DNA of 64,000 bases from Natrinema salinisoli (GCF_020405205.1 NZ_CP084469.1:3658001-3722000); one strand, 5' to 3'. Shown: positions 26,883 through 36,293, counted from the stretch's first letter. Notes: generated by a model from the sequence alone, not told the origin. Made by a program: numbers and translations.

Positions 26883-26994
26883 AGGATAGATTGCGTACCG
26901 CACGGATGCGCACGAAAGTGCGCAAGAGCCGGAGTCCAGCCACCAAGCTAACACTCCGGCTCACACACAGCCCCCGCGTAGCGGGAGCAATCCA
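26883..26994 (-). ncRNA. Candidate structured RNA in the pabA-pabC insert
   Basis: Several perfect stems fold this stretch into a closed multi-branch shape. The outer stem pairs 26889-26894 with 26987-26992 (GATTGC/GCAATC). Inside are a 7-bp stem with a GAAA tetraloop (26907-26924), a 10-bp stem (26926-26935 with 26953-26962, 17-nt loop), and a short stem with a three-base loop (26971-26987). On the minus strand the last stem is 8 bp including a G-U pair that is a mismatch on the plus strand, which favours minus-strand transcription. A minus-strand TATA-like CTTTATTT at 27010-27017 lies at about promoter distance from the outer stem. RNA family not recognised; a piece of a mobile element's terminal structure is an alternative. 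Confidence 0.5.
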
Positions 26995-27107
26995 CCGTTG
27001 ACGGTGACGAAATAAAGAAGTGCCGACGTTCCGCCGACCAGTCGCTCCTGTCGCCGACTCGTTCGCTGGGTTGCGTACCGCCGCGCCGGGGCCAGACAGA
27101 ACGACCC

Positions 27108-27287
27108 ATGGTCTCGAGCATCACCATCCACTGCACCTGTGGGACGGACGTTCGTATCGAGACGACGACTGACCCGGCCGCGTGTCCGGACTGCGAGACG
27201 ACGTTCGAATGCACGCTCGTCGAACACGTCGAGGATAACAATGTACCCAGCACTCGCTACGGCACTGAGACGTATCGCGGCCCGTGA
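27108..27287 (+). CDS. Small cysteine-rich zinc-binding protein
   Basis: A 59-residue protein with CTC (C9, C11), CPDC (C26, C29) and C35, suggesting a zinc ribbon-like site (TIHCTCGTDVRIETTTDP, ACPDCETTFEC). The ATG has no Shine-Dalgarno-like sequence and follows a possible promoter region with no clear TATA box. Its last 47 bp overlap the next gene in another frame, which is longer than usual for overlapping genes and suggests that the C-terminal tail arose by frameshift. Function unknown. Confidence 0.55.
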   Translation: MVSSITIHCTCGTDVRIETTTDPAACPDCETTFECTLVEHVEDNNVPSTRYGTETYRGP

Positions 27288-27459
27288 GGACCGTCGCGTG
27301 ACGGGCCTGCCACCCCTGTCCGAGGCGGTGGACCCCGAGGCCCTCACCGCGGTCCTCGAGTCGAACCCGACCGTCACCGTCCGCTTCGAGTACGAGGGCT
27401 ATCGCATCGTGCTCGGTCCCGGACCTGACGAGGTCGCGGTGAGCGATCGGGAGCGGTGA
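27241..27459 (+). CDS. HalOD1 output-domain protein
   Basis: A 72-residue protein consisting almost only of a HalOD1 output domain: an N-terminal helix (ALATALRRIAAREDRRV), LPPLSEAVDPEALTAVLES, then a small beta sheet (TVTVRFEYEGYRIVLGPG). HalOD1 domains occur in haloarchaeal signalling proteins and as free small proteins; the molecular role is undetermined. It starts inside the 3' end of the upstream small zinc protein gene. Confidence 0.75.
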   Translation: MYPALATALRRIAAREDRRVTGLPPLSEAVDPEALTAVLESNPTVTVRFEYEGYRIVLGPGPDEVAVSDRER

Positions 27460-27504
27460 CGGACCGCCGATCGGCCCGCCCGAGCGACGATTCGGGCGGC
27501 CCGA

Positions 27505-28203
27505 TTACGCGTCGACTCGAGCGGCGAACCGACAGAAATTCCCGATCATCCGCTTGCCCAGCTCGAGCGAAATGTCGTCGCCGGTCCCGTCCTCGGCTGC
27601 CCCGGTCTCCCCGTCCGGTACCGCCCGCGTGAGGATGCTTTCGGGGTGGAACTGCACGCCGATGTGTGGCTTCTCGCGGTGGCGGACAGCCATCAGGACG
27701 CCGCGTTCGTCCGCCGTTCGAGCGGTCTCCTCGAGCGCGGCGGGCAGATCCGCCCGCTCGACGGCGAGCGAGTGGTAGCGGCCGACCTGAAACGCGTCGG
27801 GGAGGCCGTCGAACAACCCCACGCCGTCGTGGCTGACCGTCGAGGGCTTTCCGTGGACGACGTCCGGCGCGCGGACGACCGGCGCACCGTTGGCCGCACA
27901 CAGCGCCTGATGGCCGAGACAGACGCCCAGAATCGGATACTCGGTTTCCGCGAACAGCGGGATCGAGATCCCGGCTTCCCGTGGCGTCCCCGGTCCCGGC
28001 GAGACGACGATCCCCGTCGGCTCGAGGTCGCGAACGCCCTCGAGGTCGAGCTCGTCGTTTCGTCGGACGATCACCTCGTCCGCGACCTCGCCTACGTACT
28101 GGACGAGATTGTAGACGAACGAATCGTAATTGTCGACGACGAGCAACCGTTTGCTGCGGTCACTCGCGTTCGCTCGCTCGCGGGTGCGATGCTCGTCACT
28201 CAC
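27505..28203 (-). CDS. pabA: Aminodeoxychorismate/anthranilate synthase glutamine amidotransferase subunit
   Basis: A class I glutamine amidotransferase of about 232 residues. The nucleophile Cys is in [10 protein letters not shown], the His and Glu of the triad in VQFHPESIL, and the early strand [16 protein letters not shown] and oxyanion motif [11 protein letters not shown] are present. It supplies ammonia to the PabB subunit. A GTG at 28203 overlaps the 3' end of pabB (stop at 28196-28198), the coupled arrangement expected for the two subunits; a GTG at 28212 is an alternative start. PabA and TrpG cannot be told apart by sequence; the neighbouring lyase favours PabA. Confidence 0.88.
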   Translation of the reverse strand: MSDEHRTRERANASDRSKRLLVVDNYDSFVYNLVQYVGEVADEVIVRRNDELDLEGVRDLEPTGIVVSPGPGTPREAGISIPLFAETEYPILGVCLGHQALCAANGAPVVRAPDVVHGKPSTVSHDGVGLFDGLPDAFQVGRYHSLAVERADLPAALEETARTADERGVLMAVRHREKPHIGVQFHPESILTRAVPDGETGAAEDGTGDDISLELGKRMIGNFCRFAARVDA

Positions 28204-29848
28204 ACTCTTCACCTCCGTGTTCCGCCTCGAGCCCCAGCTCGGCCCGCTCGCCCAGCGCGTCGTCGACCGCCGTAATGAGCGCGCGGGCCTTGTCGAGGGT
28301 CTCGTCGTACTCGCGGGTCAGATCGGAGTCGTGGACGATCCCCGCACCGACGCGGAGGTGGTACTCCTCGGCGTGGCGGACCAGCGTCCGAATGACGATG
28401 TTCAACGTCGCGCGCCCGTCGAAGCCGAAGATCCCGACGCTTCCCGTGTAGGGGCCGCGTCGGGTCGCCTCGAGTTCGTCGATGATCGCCATCGTCCGCG
28501 GCTTCGGCGCGCCGGTGATCGTCCCGCCGGGGAACGTCGCGGCGATCGCGTCGGACAGCGTTTTCTCCGGCCGAAGCCGCCCGGTGACGTTCGAGACCAG
28601 ATGCATGACCTCGGAGTAGCGGTCGATTCGGCGGTACTCCTCGACGTCGACGGAGCCGTACTCGCAGACCTTCCCGAGGTCGTTGCGCTCGAGGTCGACC
28701 AGCATCGCGTGCTCGGCCCGTTCCTTCGCGTCCGTCAGCAGATCCTCCTCGAGCGCGGCGTCCGCCTCGGGCGTCTCGCCGCGGGGGCGCGTACCGGCGA
28801 TCGGCTCCGTTCGGACGAAGTCGCCGTCGCGCTCTCGCGGACACGGTCCGCTCGAAGACGTCGAGGTGCCCGGCCCCTCGCGCTCGAGCAGTAACTCGGG
28901 ACTCGCGCTCACCAGATCGGCCGAGCGGAACTCGAGGAGACAGGAGTACGGCGCGGGGTTGACCCGCCGCAGGGCGTCGTAGGCCGCGACGGGGTGGACG
29001 GCGGCGGGCGCGACCAGCCGCTGGGAGATGTTCGCCTGAAAGGTGTCGCCGTCGCGGATGTAGTCCTTGACTCGGCGCACCCGGTCGGCGAAGGCCTCGC
29101 GACCGCAGTCGCTCTCGAAGGTCGCTTCCGAGCGCGAGACGGGCGGCTCGCCGATCTCTGGATTTCCGGAGAGCGCGGCGCGGGCGAGTTCGAGCGCGCG
29201 CTCCCGGCCGCGATCGTAGGCCGTCTCGAGGTCAGCGTCTGTCGGGTCTGCGCCGTTCTCGGGATCGAACTCGGCGTCGGGACCGCCGATCCGCGGGCAG
29301 GCCGTAATCCGCAGCGTTACGTCTCCATCCGCTGGTTCCTCCCAGGCGACGAGCCGGTCGTAGACCGCGACCTCGAGGCGGGGCAGCTCCCGGTCGTCGA
29401 CCGCCGAGTCGGGCACGTCCTCGAGTTCGCGGGCGATATCGTAGGCGAGCCAGCCGACGGCTCCGCAGGGGTAGGGGACGTCGCACTCGCCCCGGGCGAG
29501 CCGATCGCCGGCGAGCAGCCCCTCGAGTGCGGCGAGGCTCGGCGATCGGTCCTCGGTCGCGTCGCGGAGGGCGGCATCGGAGCCGACGGTGAGTCCGTCG
29601 ACCGGATCGACGCCGAAGTATCCCCAGCCGGGCTGGCCGCCGGTCGTCTCGAGGAAGACCGAGCCCTCGCGTCCGTCGCGCGCCCGCCGATAGGCGAGAA
29701 ACGGATCCGAAACGGTGACGCGGACTTCGACGGGGACCCGGAGTCCGGTACGCGTCGTCGGCTGGGAAGTCGTCGCGTCCGACGCGCCGCTGTCGCGGAC
29801 GGCGTCGCGAAACGAGTCCAGCGTCGTGACGACACGCGGATCGCTCAT
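28196..29848 (-). CDS. pabB: Aminodeoxychorismate synthase component I (chorismate-binding)
   Basis: A 550-residue chorismate-binding enzyme of the TrpE/PabB family. The C-terminal half carries [43 protein letters not shown], and [14 protein letters not shown], the family active-site motifs. The PIAGT variant is seen in anthranilate synthases and some aminodeoxychorismate synthases; the lysine nucleophile of PIKGT enzymes is absent. Assignment to p-aminobenzoate synthesis rests on the pabA and pabC neighbours. The N-terminal 50 residues include a Ser/Thr-rich extension. It is translationally coupled to pabA. Confidence 0.85.
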   Translation of the reverse strand: MSDPRVVTTLDSFRDAVRDSGASDATTSQPTTRTGLRVPVEVRVTVSDPFLAYRRARDGREGSVFLETTGGQPGWGYFGVDPVDGLTVGSDAALRDATEDRSPSLAALEGLLAGDRLARGECDVPYPCGAVGWLAYDIARELEDVPDSAVDDRELPRLEVAVYDRLVAWEEPADGDVTLRITACPRIGGPDAEFDPENGADPTDADLETAYDRGRERALELARAALSGNPEIGEPPVSRSEATFESDCGREAFADRVRRVKDYIRDGDTFQANISQRLVAPAAVHPVAAYDALRRVNPAPYSCLLEFRSADLVSASPELLLEREGPGTSTSSSGPCPRERDGDFVRTEPIAGTRPRGETPEADAALEEDLLTDAKERAEHAMLVDLERNDLGKVCEYGSVDVEEYRRIDRYSEVMHLVSNVTGRLRPEKTLSDAIAATFPGGTITGAPKPRTMAIIDELEATRRGPYTGSVGIFGFDGRATLNIVIRTLVRHAEEYHLRVGAGIVHDSDLTREYDETLDKARALITAVDDALGERAELGLEAEHGGEECE

Positions 29849-29992
29849 ACTCCTCGAGAGGGATCGGATGAGTAATCCTCTTGCGATTTCGGGGCATCGA
29901 CGATCGGGTACTGGACCGAACGCGTCCGGAAAAGAGTCCCTCGGGGGCGGTGTCTCGAACTCGAGAGCGGGGGCCGATAGTCGGGCGACGGG

Positions 29993-30742
29993 TTAGCGTA
30001 CTTCGGCGCGATCGATCCAGCCCTGCAGCCGCTTCTCGGAGATATCGGTCTCCTCGGACAGCTCGGCGGCGTCGGCGGCCGCGAGGTCGCCGACGGTCTC
30101 GACGTCCGCAGCTGTGAGTCGGTCGGCGTAGGCCGGGCCGATCCCTTTGATCACGTCGACGGATTCCTGACTGTCTTCGTCGGCCTCCGCCTCGTCAGCA
30201 TCGGATTCCTCGGATTCGGCCTCGACTTCCTCGTCGACCGCGGATTCCGCGTCGGTGTCGGTATCCGCGGATTCCGCGTCGACAGCAGCCGCTTCGTCGT
30301 CGGCCGGTGTCGAGTCCGACTCCGGTTCCGGTTCGGATTCCGCCTCGTTCTCGACGTCCGCGGACGCGTCGTCCGTCTCGGACGCAGCGGCCGAGTCGTC
30401 GTCGGGTTCGGCCTCCTCGACCGGTGCTGATGGTTCGGACTCCGCCGACGTCGCCGCGTCCTCGGTCTCCGATTCGGTCGCATCCGCCGGTTCGGAGGCC
30501 TCATCCTCCGATTCCGTCTCCGCCGACTCTGTCGAGCTCGAGCCGGCCGTCGCCGATTGCGGCGGTTCGGCGATCCCGCCTTCGGTCGTCGTCTCCTCGC
30601 GATCGGACTCCGCGGCGGCGTCGGGTCCGTCGTCCGTCGACCCTTCCCGTTCGACCGTGACCCCCACCTCTCGAGTGCCCCCGCGATCCGAGTTCGACTC
30701 GCCGAACCCGAACAGGGACTTCAGCTTTTGCAAGATTGCCAT
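29993..30742 (-). CDS. Acidic-linker protein with C-terminal helix-hairpin-helix
   Basis: A 249-residue protein. The N-terminus (MAILQKLKSLFGFGE) is a short amphipathic helix, and residues about 35-190 are a low-complexity Glu/Asp/Ser/Ala tract. The last 60 residues contain a helix-hairpin-helix pair (VIKGIGPAYADRLTAADVETVGDLAAAD, then LSEETDISEKRLQGWIDRA) of the kind found in DUF4332/RNA polymerase alpha-C-terminal-like domains. It may bind DNA or RNA; the long acidic spacer is a disordered tether. Monocistronic; function unknown. Confidence 0.75.
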   Translation of the reverse strand: MAILQKLKSLFGFGESNSDRGGTREVGVTVEREGSTDDGPDAAAESDREETTTEGGIAEPPQSATAGSSSTESAETESEDEASEPADATESETEDAATSAESEPSAPVEEAEPDDDSAAASETDDASADVENEAESEPEPESDSTPADDEAAAVDAESADTDTDAESAVDEEVEAESEESDADEAEADEDSQESVDVIKGIGPAYADRLTAADVETVGDLAAADAAELSEETDISEKRLQGWIDRAEVR

Positions 30743-30821
30743 TATCTCGTGGTAGTGGGTTCCATTACTTAAATTCGCCTGATACTGACAGCGCGCCCGG
30801 AGTTCTGCCCCTCGCGGCCGC

Positions 30822-31625
30822 TCACAGCCGCGAGCGGAGCGCCTCGTTCATCGCGTCGACCGGTGCGTCCCGGTCCGTCCAGATCTCGAACGCCTCGACG
30901 CCCTGATACAACAGCATCCACGCGCCGTCGACCGTCGTCGCTCCCGCGTCGGCGGCGTCGCGCAACAGTCGCGTCTCGAGGGGCCGATAGACCGCGTCGA
31001 GCACCGCGAGATCACCGTGGAGCGCGTCGGCGGGCACCGGCGTCGCGTCCTCTTCCATCCCCACGCTCGTGGCGTTGACGAGCACGTCGGCACCGGCCAC
31101 CAGCTGTTCGATGTCCGCGAGCCTGTGACCGGTCGCGCGGGGGACTTCGTCGGCCAGGTCGTGTGCCTTCGGCTCGGTTCGGTTGGCGATCGCGACCGTC
31201 GCGCCGGCGTCCGCGAGGCCGAACGCGACCGCTCGACCGGCACCGCCGGCTCCGACGACGACCGCTCGAGCGCCGTCGATCTCGACGTCGTGATCGCGAA
31301 ACGCGCGCAACGCGCCCACGGCGTCGGTGTTGTATCCCGTCGGCGGTCCCGATCCCGAGAAGTCGATCGTGTTGACCGCGCCGATCCGGGTCGCCAGGTC
31401 CTCGGGCGCGACGATCTCGAGGGCGTCCTGCTTGAACGGGATCGTCACGTTCAGTCCCGCGATGCCGAGCGCGTCGGCCCCGCGAATCGCGTCGTCGATC
31501 TCCTCCCGTTCGGGCTCGAAGGTCACGTAGCGCGCCTCGAGTCCGAGTTCGTCGTAGGCGGCCTCGTGCATCGGCGGCGACAGCGAGTGGCCGACCGGGT
31601 TGCCGAGGAGGCCGTATACGTCCAT
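30822..31625 (-). CDS. aroE: Shikimate dehydrogenase
   Basis: A 267-residue enzyme that reduces 3-dehydroshikimate to shikimate with [24 protein letters not shown] is the substrate-binding signature, [12 protein letters not shown] carries the catalytic Lys, NTDAVG the catalytic Asp, and [16 protein letters not shown] the NADP Rossmann loop; IANRTEPKA follows the NADP-specific pattern. The ATG at 31625 follows a second possible ATG two codons upstream. It feeds the chorismate pathway used by PabB in the same neighbourhood. Confidence 0.95.
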   Translation of the reverse strand: MDVYGLLGNPVGHSLSPPMHEAAYDELGLEARYVTFEPEREEIDDAIRGADALGIAGLNVTIPFKQDALEIVAPEDLATRIGAVNTIDFSGSGPPTGYNTDAVGALRAFRDHDVEIDGARAVVVGAGGAGRAVAFGLADAGATVAIANRTEPKAHDLADEVPRATGHRLADIEQLVAGADVLVNATSVGMEEDATPVPADALHGDLAVLDAVYRPLETRLLRDAADAGATTVDGAWMLLYQGVEAFEIWTDRDAPVDAMNEALRSRL

Positions 31626-31833
31626 AGCCATTGGTCTCCCTGTCACTCGTCGCGGCGGGGATATAATGGGTCTGGCTTCGGTGGGGTGTTCGACCGTCCG
31701 ATCGACATGCGTTCGTCCCTCGAGGCGCCCTCCGGTCGCACCTCGCCGTCTTCACCGCGACACGGAAGCGGCCGCCACTGAACGCATCGCTCGTTTCGCG
31801 TCACTTTTGGGGGCCACCTGAGTAGCCGCTTCC

Positions 31834-32778
31834 ATGCTCTCAGGGACGCCGTTGTTTCTCCTCTTGCTGGTGGCCGGAATCGTCGCGCTGTACGGCGGTG
31901 CCGAGTTACTGGTTGCGGGCGCGCGGCGGCTCGCGCTGGGGATCGGTCTCCGGGCGACGACGGTCGGGGTGACCGTGATCGCGTTCGCGACGACCGCGCC
32001 GGAACTGTTCGTCTCGGTGATCGGCGCGCTGAACGTCTCGAGCGACGTCGGCCTTGGAACGGTCGTCGGTTCGAACATCGCGAACATCGGGCTGGTCCTC
32101 GGGGCCGCCGCGCTGATCAAACCGCTCTCGATCGGGGACCGGGTCATGCGCCGGCACGTCCCCACGATGGTGCTCGCGGCGATTCTGCTCGTCGTGATGG
32201 GCGCGAACGGCCGAATCGGTCGGCTCGAGGGGGTGATTTTCCTGCTCGTCCTCGCTGGATTCACGGTGTTTCTCCTCCACTACGCCAACGTCGATCCCGC
32301 GCCGATGGCCGACGACCCGGACGCGGGAACGGGCATCTCACTGCGCGACGTCGGACTCGTCGTCGGCGGGCTGATCGCGCTCGTGGTCGGGTCGCGGTGG
32401 CTGGTCGCCGGCGGGACCGGGTTGCTGTCGGCGCTCGGCGTTCCGGACCTCGTTATCGGGCTGACGGTGCTCGCACTCGGGACGTCGCTGCCGGAACTGG
32501 CGGCCTCGGTCGTCGGTGCCATCCGGGGGCAAACCGAGTTCGCTATCGGCAACGTCGTCGGGTCGAACATCTACAACGTTCTCGCCGTACTGGGTATCGT
32601 AGCCCTGATCACTCCGATCGAAATCGAACCGGCGACGCTCAGGTTCGAACTTCCGATCATGATCGGATTCACCCTCGTTCTGGTCGGGATGATGGCGTAC
32701 GGTCGGCGGCTCACGCGACTCGACGGCGCGATCCTCGTCGTCGGCTACGTCGGATTCATTTATTTACTCGTTCCGTGA
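31834..32778 (+). CDS. Calcium/sodium antiporter family protein
   Basis: A 314-residue protein of the Ca2+:cation antiporter (CaCA) family. It has about ten hydrophobic helices and the two repeated alpha motifs: GGAELLVAGARRLALGIGL with TTAPELFVSVIGAL, and GSRWLVAGGTGLLSALGV with LGTSLPELAASVVGAI. Each includes GSNIAN or GSNIYN, the ion-binding core. The gene is monocistronic and divergent from aroE. Confidence 0.92.
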   Translation: MLSGTPLFLLLLVAGIVALYGGAELLVAGARRLALGIGLRATTVGVTVIAFATTAPELFVSVIGALNVSSDVGLGTVVGSNIANIGLVLGAAALIKPLSIGDRVMRRHVPTMVLAAILLVVMGANGRIGRLEGVIFLLVLAGFTVFLLHYANVDPAPMADDPDAGTGISLRDVGLVVGGLIALVVGSRWLVAGGTGLLSALGVPDLVIGLTVLALGTSLPELAASVVGAIRGQTEFAIGNVVGSNIYNVLAVLGIVALITPIEIEPATLRFELPIMIGFTLVLVGMMAYGRRLTRLDGAILVVGYVGFIYLLVP

Positions 32779-32812
32779 TTCGGCCCCGTTGGTAGGGAGG
32801 ACGGTCGGTAGT

Positions 32813-34159
32813 TCACATCGGTAGCGGCGTTTTGCTTTGCCCGTCGCGCTCGTCCCGAACGGCCGCGAGCCGCTCGATGCGCGGACCGAGCTGCTCGCGA
32901 ACGAGCGAGACCAGCGGGTTCTCCCGTCCGTCGCCGGTGATCGCAACCATGCGGCCCTCCCCGTCGGATCTCGTCCCTTCGGCTGCCACGAGCAGGGCCG
33001 TCTCGCGATCGGCGAAGACGACGTGTCCGTGGTGTGCCTCCGTGGTCGAGAAATTGAGCCAGTCGAACTGGGGCTCGCAGACGGTCGCCTTCGGAACCGC
33101 CGATCGTATCGTATCGCGAACTCGCGGCGATCGGGAGCCGACGTACACGTCGATACCCCGCTCGGCCGCCGCGTGCCAGCGCTCGAGACACGTTGCGCCG
33201 ATCCGATCGCCGTCCGGAATCGTCACGAACAGTTCGTCCTCGGCGTGATCGGCGATTTCGTGGCCCCGGGCGAAGACGTTCTCCACGCCGTCGATCGTCC
33301 TGCACGTGTTTCCTCGGGCGTCCGTTTCATCGGGCCCGCTCCCCGCGGTCGGTTGGTTCGTTGCCGATCCGTTCGGTGCCACCCTGTTATCGGACGAGAC
33401 AGCGGCGGGCGTCCGCAGCTCCCGGACGAGAGCGGCCATATCCGCGAGCGGCCCCTCGACTACCCAGTCGCTTTCCCACTGCGGGGCGTCGGGTGCGATC
33501 CCTGCCCGTCTCGTCGTCTCGTCGTACGTGAGAAGCCCCGCATCGGACAGTGCGGGGAGGTGGTGGTGAACGAGCGTCGCGGCGACGGACGCACACGCCG
33601 CCTCGGTGACGTCGACCAGCCGGGTTTCGTCTCCGCCCTCTCGCGCGACGACTGTGGCGGCGAGATCGGACACGGGAACGGCTCCTCGCCGGGTCGCGAG
33701 TACGGTAACGACAGTTCGCGCGCGCGGATTCCGAAGCACCTCGAGCGTCCGGTTCAGGGTCGCCTCGTCGGCGGCAAACGCGTCGCCAGCGGGGTCGTCG
33801 AGGAGGGTTCGCACCCACTCGATCTCGAGGATCGGGTGGTCGGCGAGCGCAACTGTCGTGACTGCTCCGTCGTCGTTCCGGATCACGACGCCGCTATCGA
33901 CGAGCCGGGGGACGTGGGCGTGTACCAGGCCGACGTGGCTCTGTTCGAACTGATCGTTCGTGACGATCGGGCAATCGTGTTCCCAGGTCGCGACCTCGGT
34001 GGCGAGCGCGGTGATCGACATCGGCTCCGACTCCGGCGAAGGATCGACGGTGGAGGTGTCCTCGCGCTCGAGGAGTGCGGCGAGCAGATACCGCCGGCAC
34101 GGGTTCGCGAGACTGTCCAGCGCAGCTGTCGTCATCTCGGCGTTCGGAGGAGAACTCAT
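32813..34159 (-). CDS. DUF7344-type winged-helix regulator with C-terminal sensor-like domain
   Basis: A 448-residue protein. Two winged-helix DUF7344-type domains occupy the first half (LDSLANPCRRYLLAALLERE, about residues 12-115, and LRNPRARTVVTVLATRRGAVPVSDLAATVVARE, about 130-240). After a Ser/Gly linker the C-terminal 200 residues (IADHAEDELFVTIPDG, RWHAAAERGIDVYVGSRSPRVRD, HHGHVVFADRETALLVA) resemble the DUF7342/phospholipase-D-like sensing module of TrmB-type regulators. It is predicted to be a DNA-binding regulator; target unknown. It lies in tandem downstream of the PAS-GAF-HTH gene, 67 bp away. Confidence 0.7.
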   Translation of the reverse strand: MSSPPNAEMTTAALDSLANPCRRYLLAALLEREDTSTVDPSPESEPMSITALATEVATWEHDCPIVTNDQFEQSHVGLVHAHVPRLVDSGVVIRNDDGAVTTVALADHPILEIEWVRTLLDDPAGDAFAADEATLNRTLEVLRNPRARTVVTVLATRRGAVPVSDLAATVVAREGGDETRLVDVTEAACASVAATLVHHHLPALSDAGLLTYDETTRRAGIAPDAPQWESDWVVEGPLADMAALVRELRTPAAVSSDNRVAPNGSATNQPTAGSGPDETDARGNTCRTIDGVENVFARGHEIADHAEDELFVTIPDGDRIGATCLERWHAAAERGIDVYVGSRSPRVRDTIRSAVPKATVCEPQFDWLNFSTTEAHHGHVVFADRETALLVAAEGTRSDGEGRMVAITGDGRENPLVSLVREQLGPRIERLAAVRDERDGQSKTPLPM

Positions 34160-34226
34160 TACTAGCGAGTGACGATGGGGAGGTGAAAGGAGCATACCAG
34201 CATGCTCTGGTATCGCCGAGTGGTCG

Positions 34227-36293
34227 TCAATCGATCGTCCCGAAATACGCGGAGAGCACCTTCGCCTGTGCGACGCGGAGGTGCTGGTGGAACGTTTGCC
34301 GAGCAATCCCGAGTCGATCGGCGACCTCGCCGGCGTCGCTGTTCCGCGTCGGCCACTCGAAGTACCCACCGTGGTACGCCGCCTCGAGCGCCAGTTGCTG
34401 TTTCTCGGTCAGCGCGGACTCGACGCTGCGCCGGAAATCGCTCCGCGTTTCGACGGGGCGATCGGCGGTCCGTTTCGAAACGAGCCTGGTGTCGGGGTAG
34501 GCGGATGTGATCGCGCCGACGAGTTCGCGAAGGTTCGTATCCGGGCTCACCTGGACGGTCAGCTCGGCGACGCCGTCGCGAACGACCTGTGACTGCAGCC
34601 GTGCGCCGTACTCTCCGAGCAGCTCTGTGATCGTCGAGTCGCGAACGACGGCCTCCCAGTAGCTCTCCTCGCCACCGGCGTCGATGAGGCGCAGTTCCGT
34701 GATATCGGGGATCTCTCCCACGAGGTCTCGAATCACGTCGGAGTCGATCCCGGAGACGGTGAGATAGAAAATGAACACCTCGTCGGTCAGCGGCAACACG
34801 TGATCGATCGAGAGGTCACAGCCGGCTTCCTGGGAGAGCTCGATACAGACGTCCCCGCGGTCCGTGGACTCGAACTCGAGTTCGATGACGGTGTCCCTGT
34901 AGAGGAGTCGGCGGACCGCCATCGCGTTGATCGCGTGGCCGATAGTCCCCCCGAACTCTTGGAGTGCCTCTCGCTCCCCGTCGACGAACGCTGATGGCTC
35001 GTCGGCGGCGATCACGAGCGCGCCCAACAGCCGATCGGTCGCGACGATCGGAACGACCGCGACGGACCCGTAGCCGCGGTCGCAGGCGTCGGATTGCCAC
35101 TCGTCGACGGCGCTCTCGCGGAGCGTCCGGTATCGCTGAACGGTTCGCGTTTCGAACGGCGACTCACCGGACGCATCGTCCGGCGAATCGATGAACAACG
35201 AGAACACCTCCTCGGACGCCGTCGCGTCGATCCCCGCCTGAGTTGCGGGCTCCCACGGATCGTTGTCAATCGTCGCGACCGGATCCCCGCGCCCGATGAT
35301 CGCGAACTGATACCCGTCGACGGCCGCAAACTCCTCGACGACCGTCGTCTCGATCTCGTCGCGGGTTTCCGCGGCGACCAACGTTTCGTCGATCGCCCGG
35401 ATGATCGCGTTGACCCGCTCGAGACGCTCGAGTTCCCGCTCCCGAGCCGTCCGCTCGCGGATGTCGCGGCCGATGCCGGTAAATCCGTGGACGGTGCCGT
35501 CGTCGCCGGTAATAGTGGCGCTGTTGAACTCGTACGGGATCCGGGAGCCGTCGCTGGTGAGTATCCGTCCCTCGGCTGTCACGCGCTCGTCCTCCTCGAG
35601 GATTCGATCGATCGCCGCAGCAATGTGCTCCCGGTCCGGGGATGCGATGAACCGAAGCGGGTGCATACCAGTGAGTTCGTCCGGGTCGTAACCGAACACG
35701 CGCTCGAACCGGTCGTTCCACTCGATTAGGTTCAGATCGGTGTCGAACGCGTAGAGGATGTCCGGCTGCGCTGCGAGGATACTATCGACGAACGCTTTCT
35801 CCTCGCGTAACTCCCGTTCGCGCTCGCGTGACTCGGTCCGGTCGTGAACGAACCACGCGTAGCCTCGCAGCTCGTCGTCTTCGATTGGGTTGTCGACCTG
35901 AACAGTCCCATCTTCGCGGATCGGTACAATGACGTCGCGGACCCAGAATCGGCGCTCATCGCTCCCGACGCGCCAGCCGTCGTGCTGGCTCCGTCCCTTC
36001 GACCGCGCTCGCTCGAGAAACCGATCCGGGACGCCGGCCTCGCGGGCGTCTGCCGGGAAGAACTCTCGGTAATGCGATCCCACGATTTCGTCCCTACTGA
36101 ACCCCGTGAGACGTCGGATCCCGTCGTTCCACGTGACGACGGTGCCGTCGGAATCGAACAGCGTGGCTGCGTGATCGCTGACCAGCGAGCTCAGTTCGCG
36201 GACATCGAACCCGCAGTCGACCGTCTCGTCGTCCGTCGCACCGCGATCCGTCTCGGCCGACGACCCGGCTTTATCGGACGGATCGTCGCTCAT
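34227..36293 (-). CDS. PAS-PAS-GAF sensor with bacterioopsin-activator HTH
   Basis: A 688-residue soluble regulator of the haloarchaeal Bat family. Two PAS domains come first (about residues 30-155 and 165-285; FGYDPDELTGMHPL and FTGIGRDIRERT mark the second), then a GAF domain (about 300-450), a bacterioopsin-activator coupling domain (about 460-610) and a C-terminal HTH_10 (LTEKQQLALEAAYHGGYFEWPT, then DRLGIARQTFHQHLRVAQAKVL). It probably senses a small ligand or redox state and binds DNA. The target genes are not adjacent. The start ATG at 36293 lies 165 bp from the divergent dtdA gene. Confidence 0.88.
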   Translation of the reverse strand: MSDDPSDKAGSSAETDRGATDDETVDCGFDVRELSSLVSDHAATLFDSDGTVVTWNDGIRRLTGFSRDEIVGSHYREFFPADAREAGVPDRFLERARSKGRSQHDGWRVGSDERRFWVRDVIVPIREDGTVQVDNPIEDDELRGYAWFVHDRTESRERERELREEKAFVDSILAAQPDILYAFDTDLNLIEWNDRFERVFGYDPDELTGMHPLRFIASPDREHIAAAIDRILEEDERVTAEGRILTSDGSRIPYEFNSATITGDDGTVHGFTGIGRDIRERTARERELERLERVNAIIRAIDETLVAAETRDEIETTVVEEFAAVDGYQFAIIGRGDPVATIDNDPWEPATQAGIDATASEEVFSLFIDSPDDASGESPFETRTVQRYRTLRESAVDEWQSDACDRGYGSVAVVPIVATDRLLGALVIAADEPSAFVDGEREALQEFGGTIGHAINAMAVRRLLYRDTVIELEFESTDRGDVCIELSQEAGCDLSIDHVLPLTDEVFIFYLTVSGIDSDVIRDLVGEIPDITELRLIDAGGEESYWEAVVRDSTITELLGEYGARLQSQVVRDGVAELTVQVSPDTNLRELVGAITSAYPDTRLVSKRTADRPVETRSDFRRSVESALTEKQQLALEAAYHGGYFEWPTRNSDAGEVADRLGIARQTFHQHLRVAQAKVLSAYFGTID

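Noticed and set aside
26883-27017. Reading the pab-insert RNA as the 3' guide end (omega RNA) of an IS200/IS605 transposon
   Set aside because: No tnpA or tnpB coding sequence is adjacent and I could not match the stems to a known omega RNA; kept as an open alternative only.
30255-30755. Open frame of 166 codons on the plus strand opposite the acidic HhH protein
   Set aside because: It is Ser-rich low-complexity sequence caused by the opposite strand's Glu/Asp/Ser repeat; no start or promoter signals.
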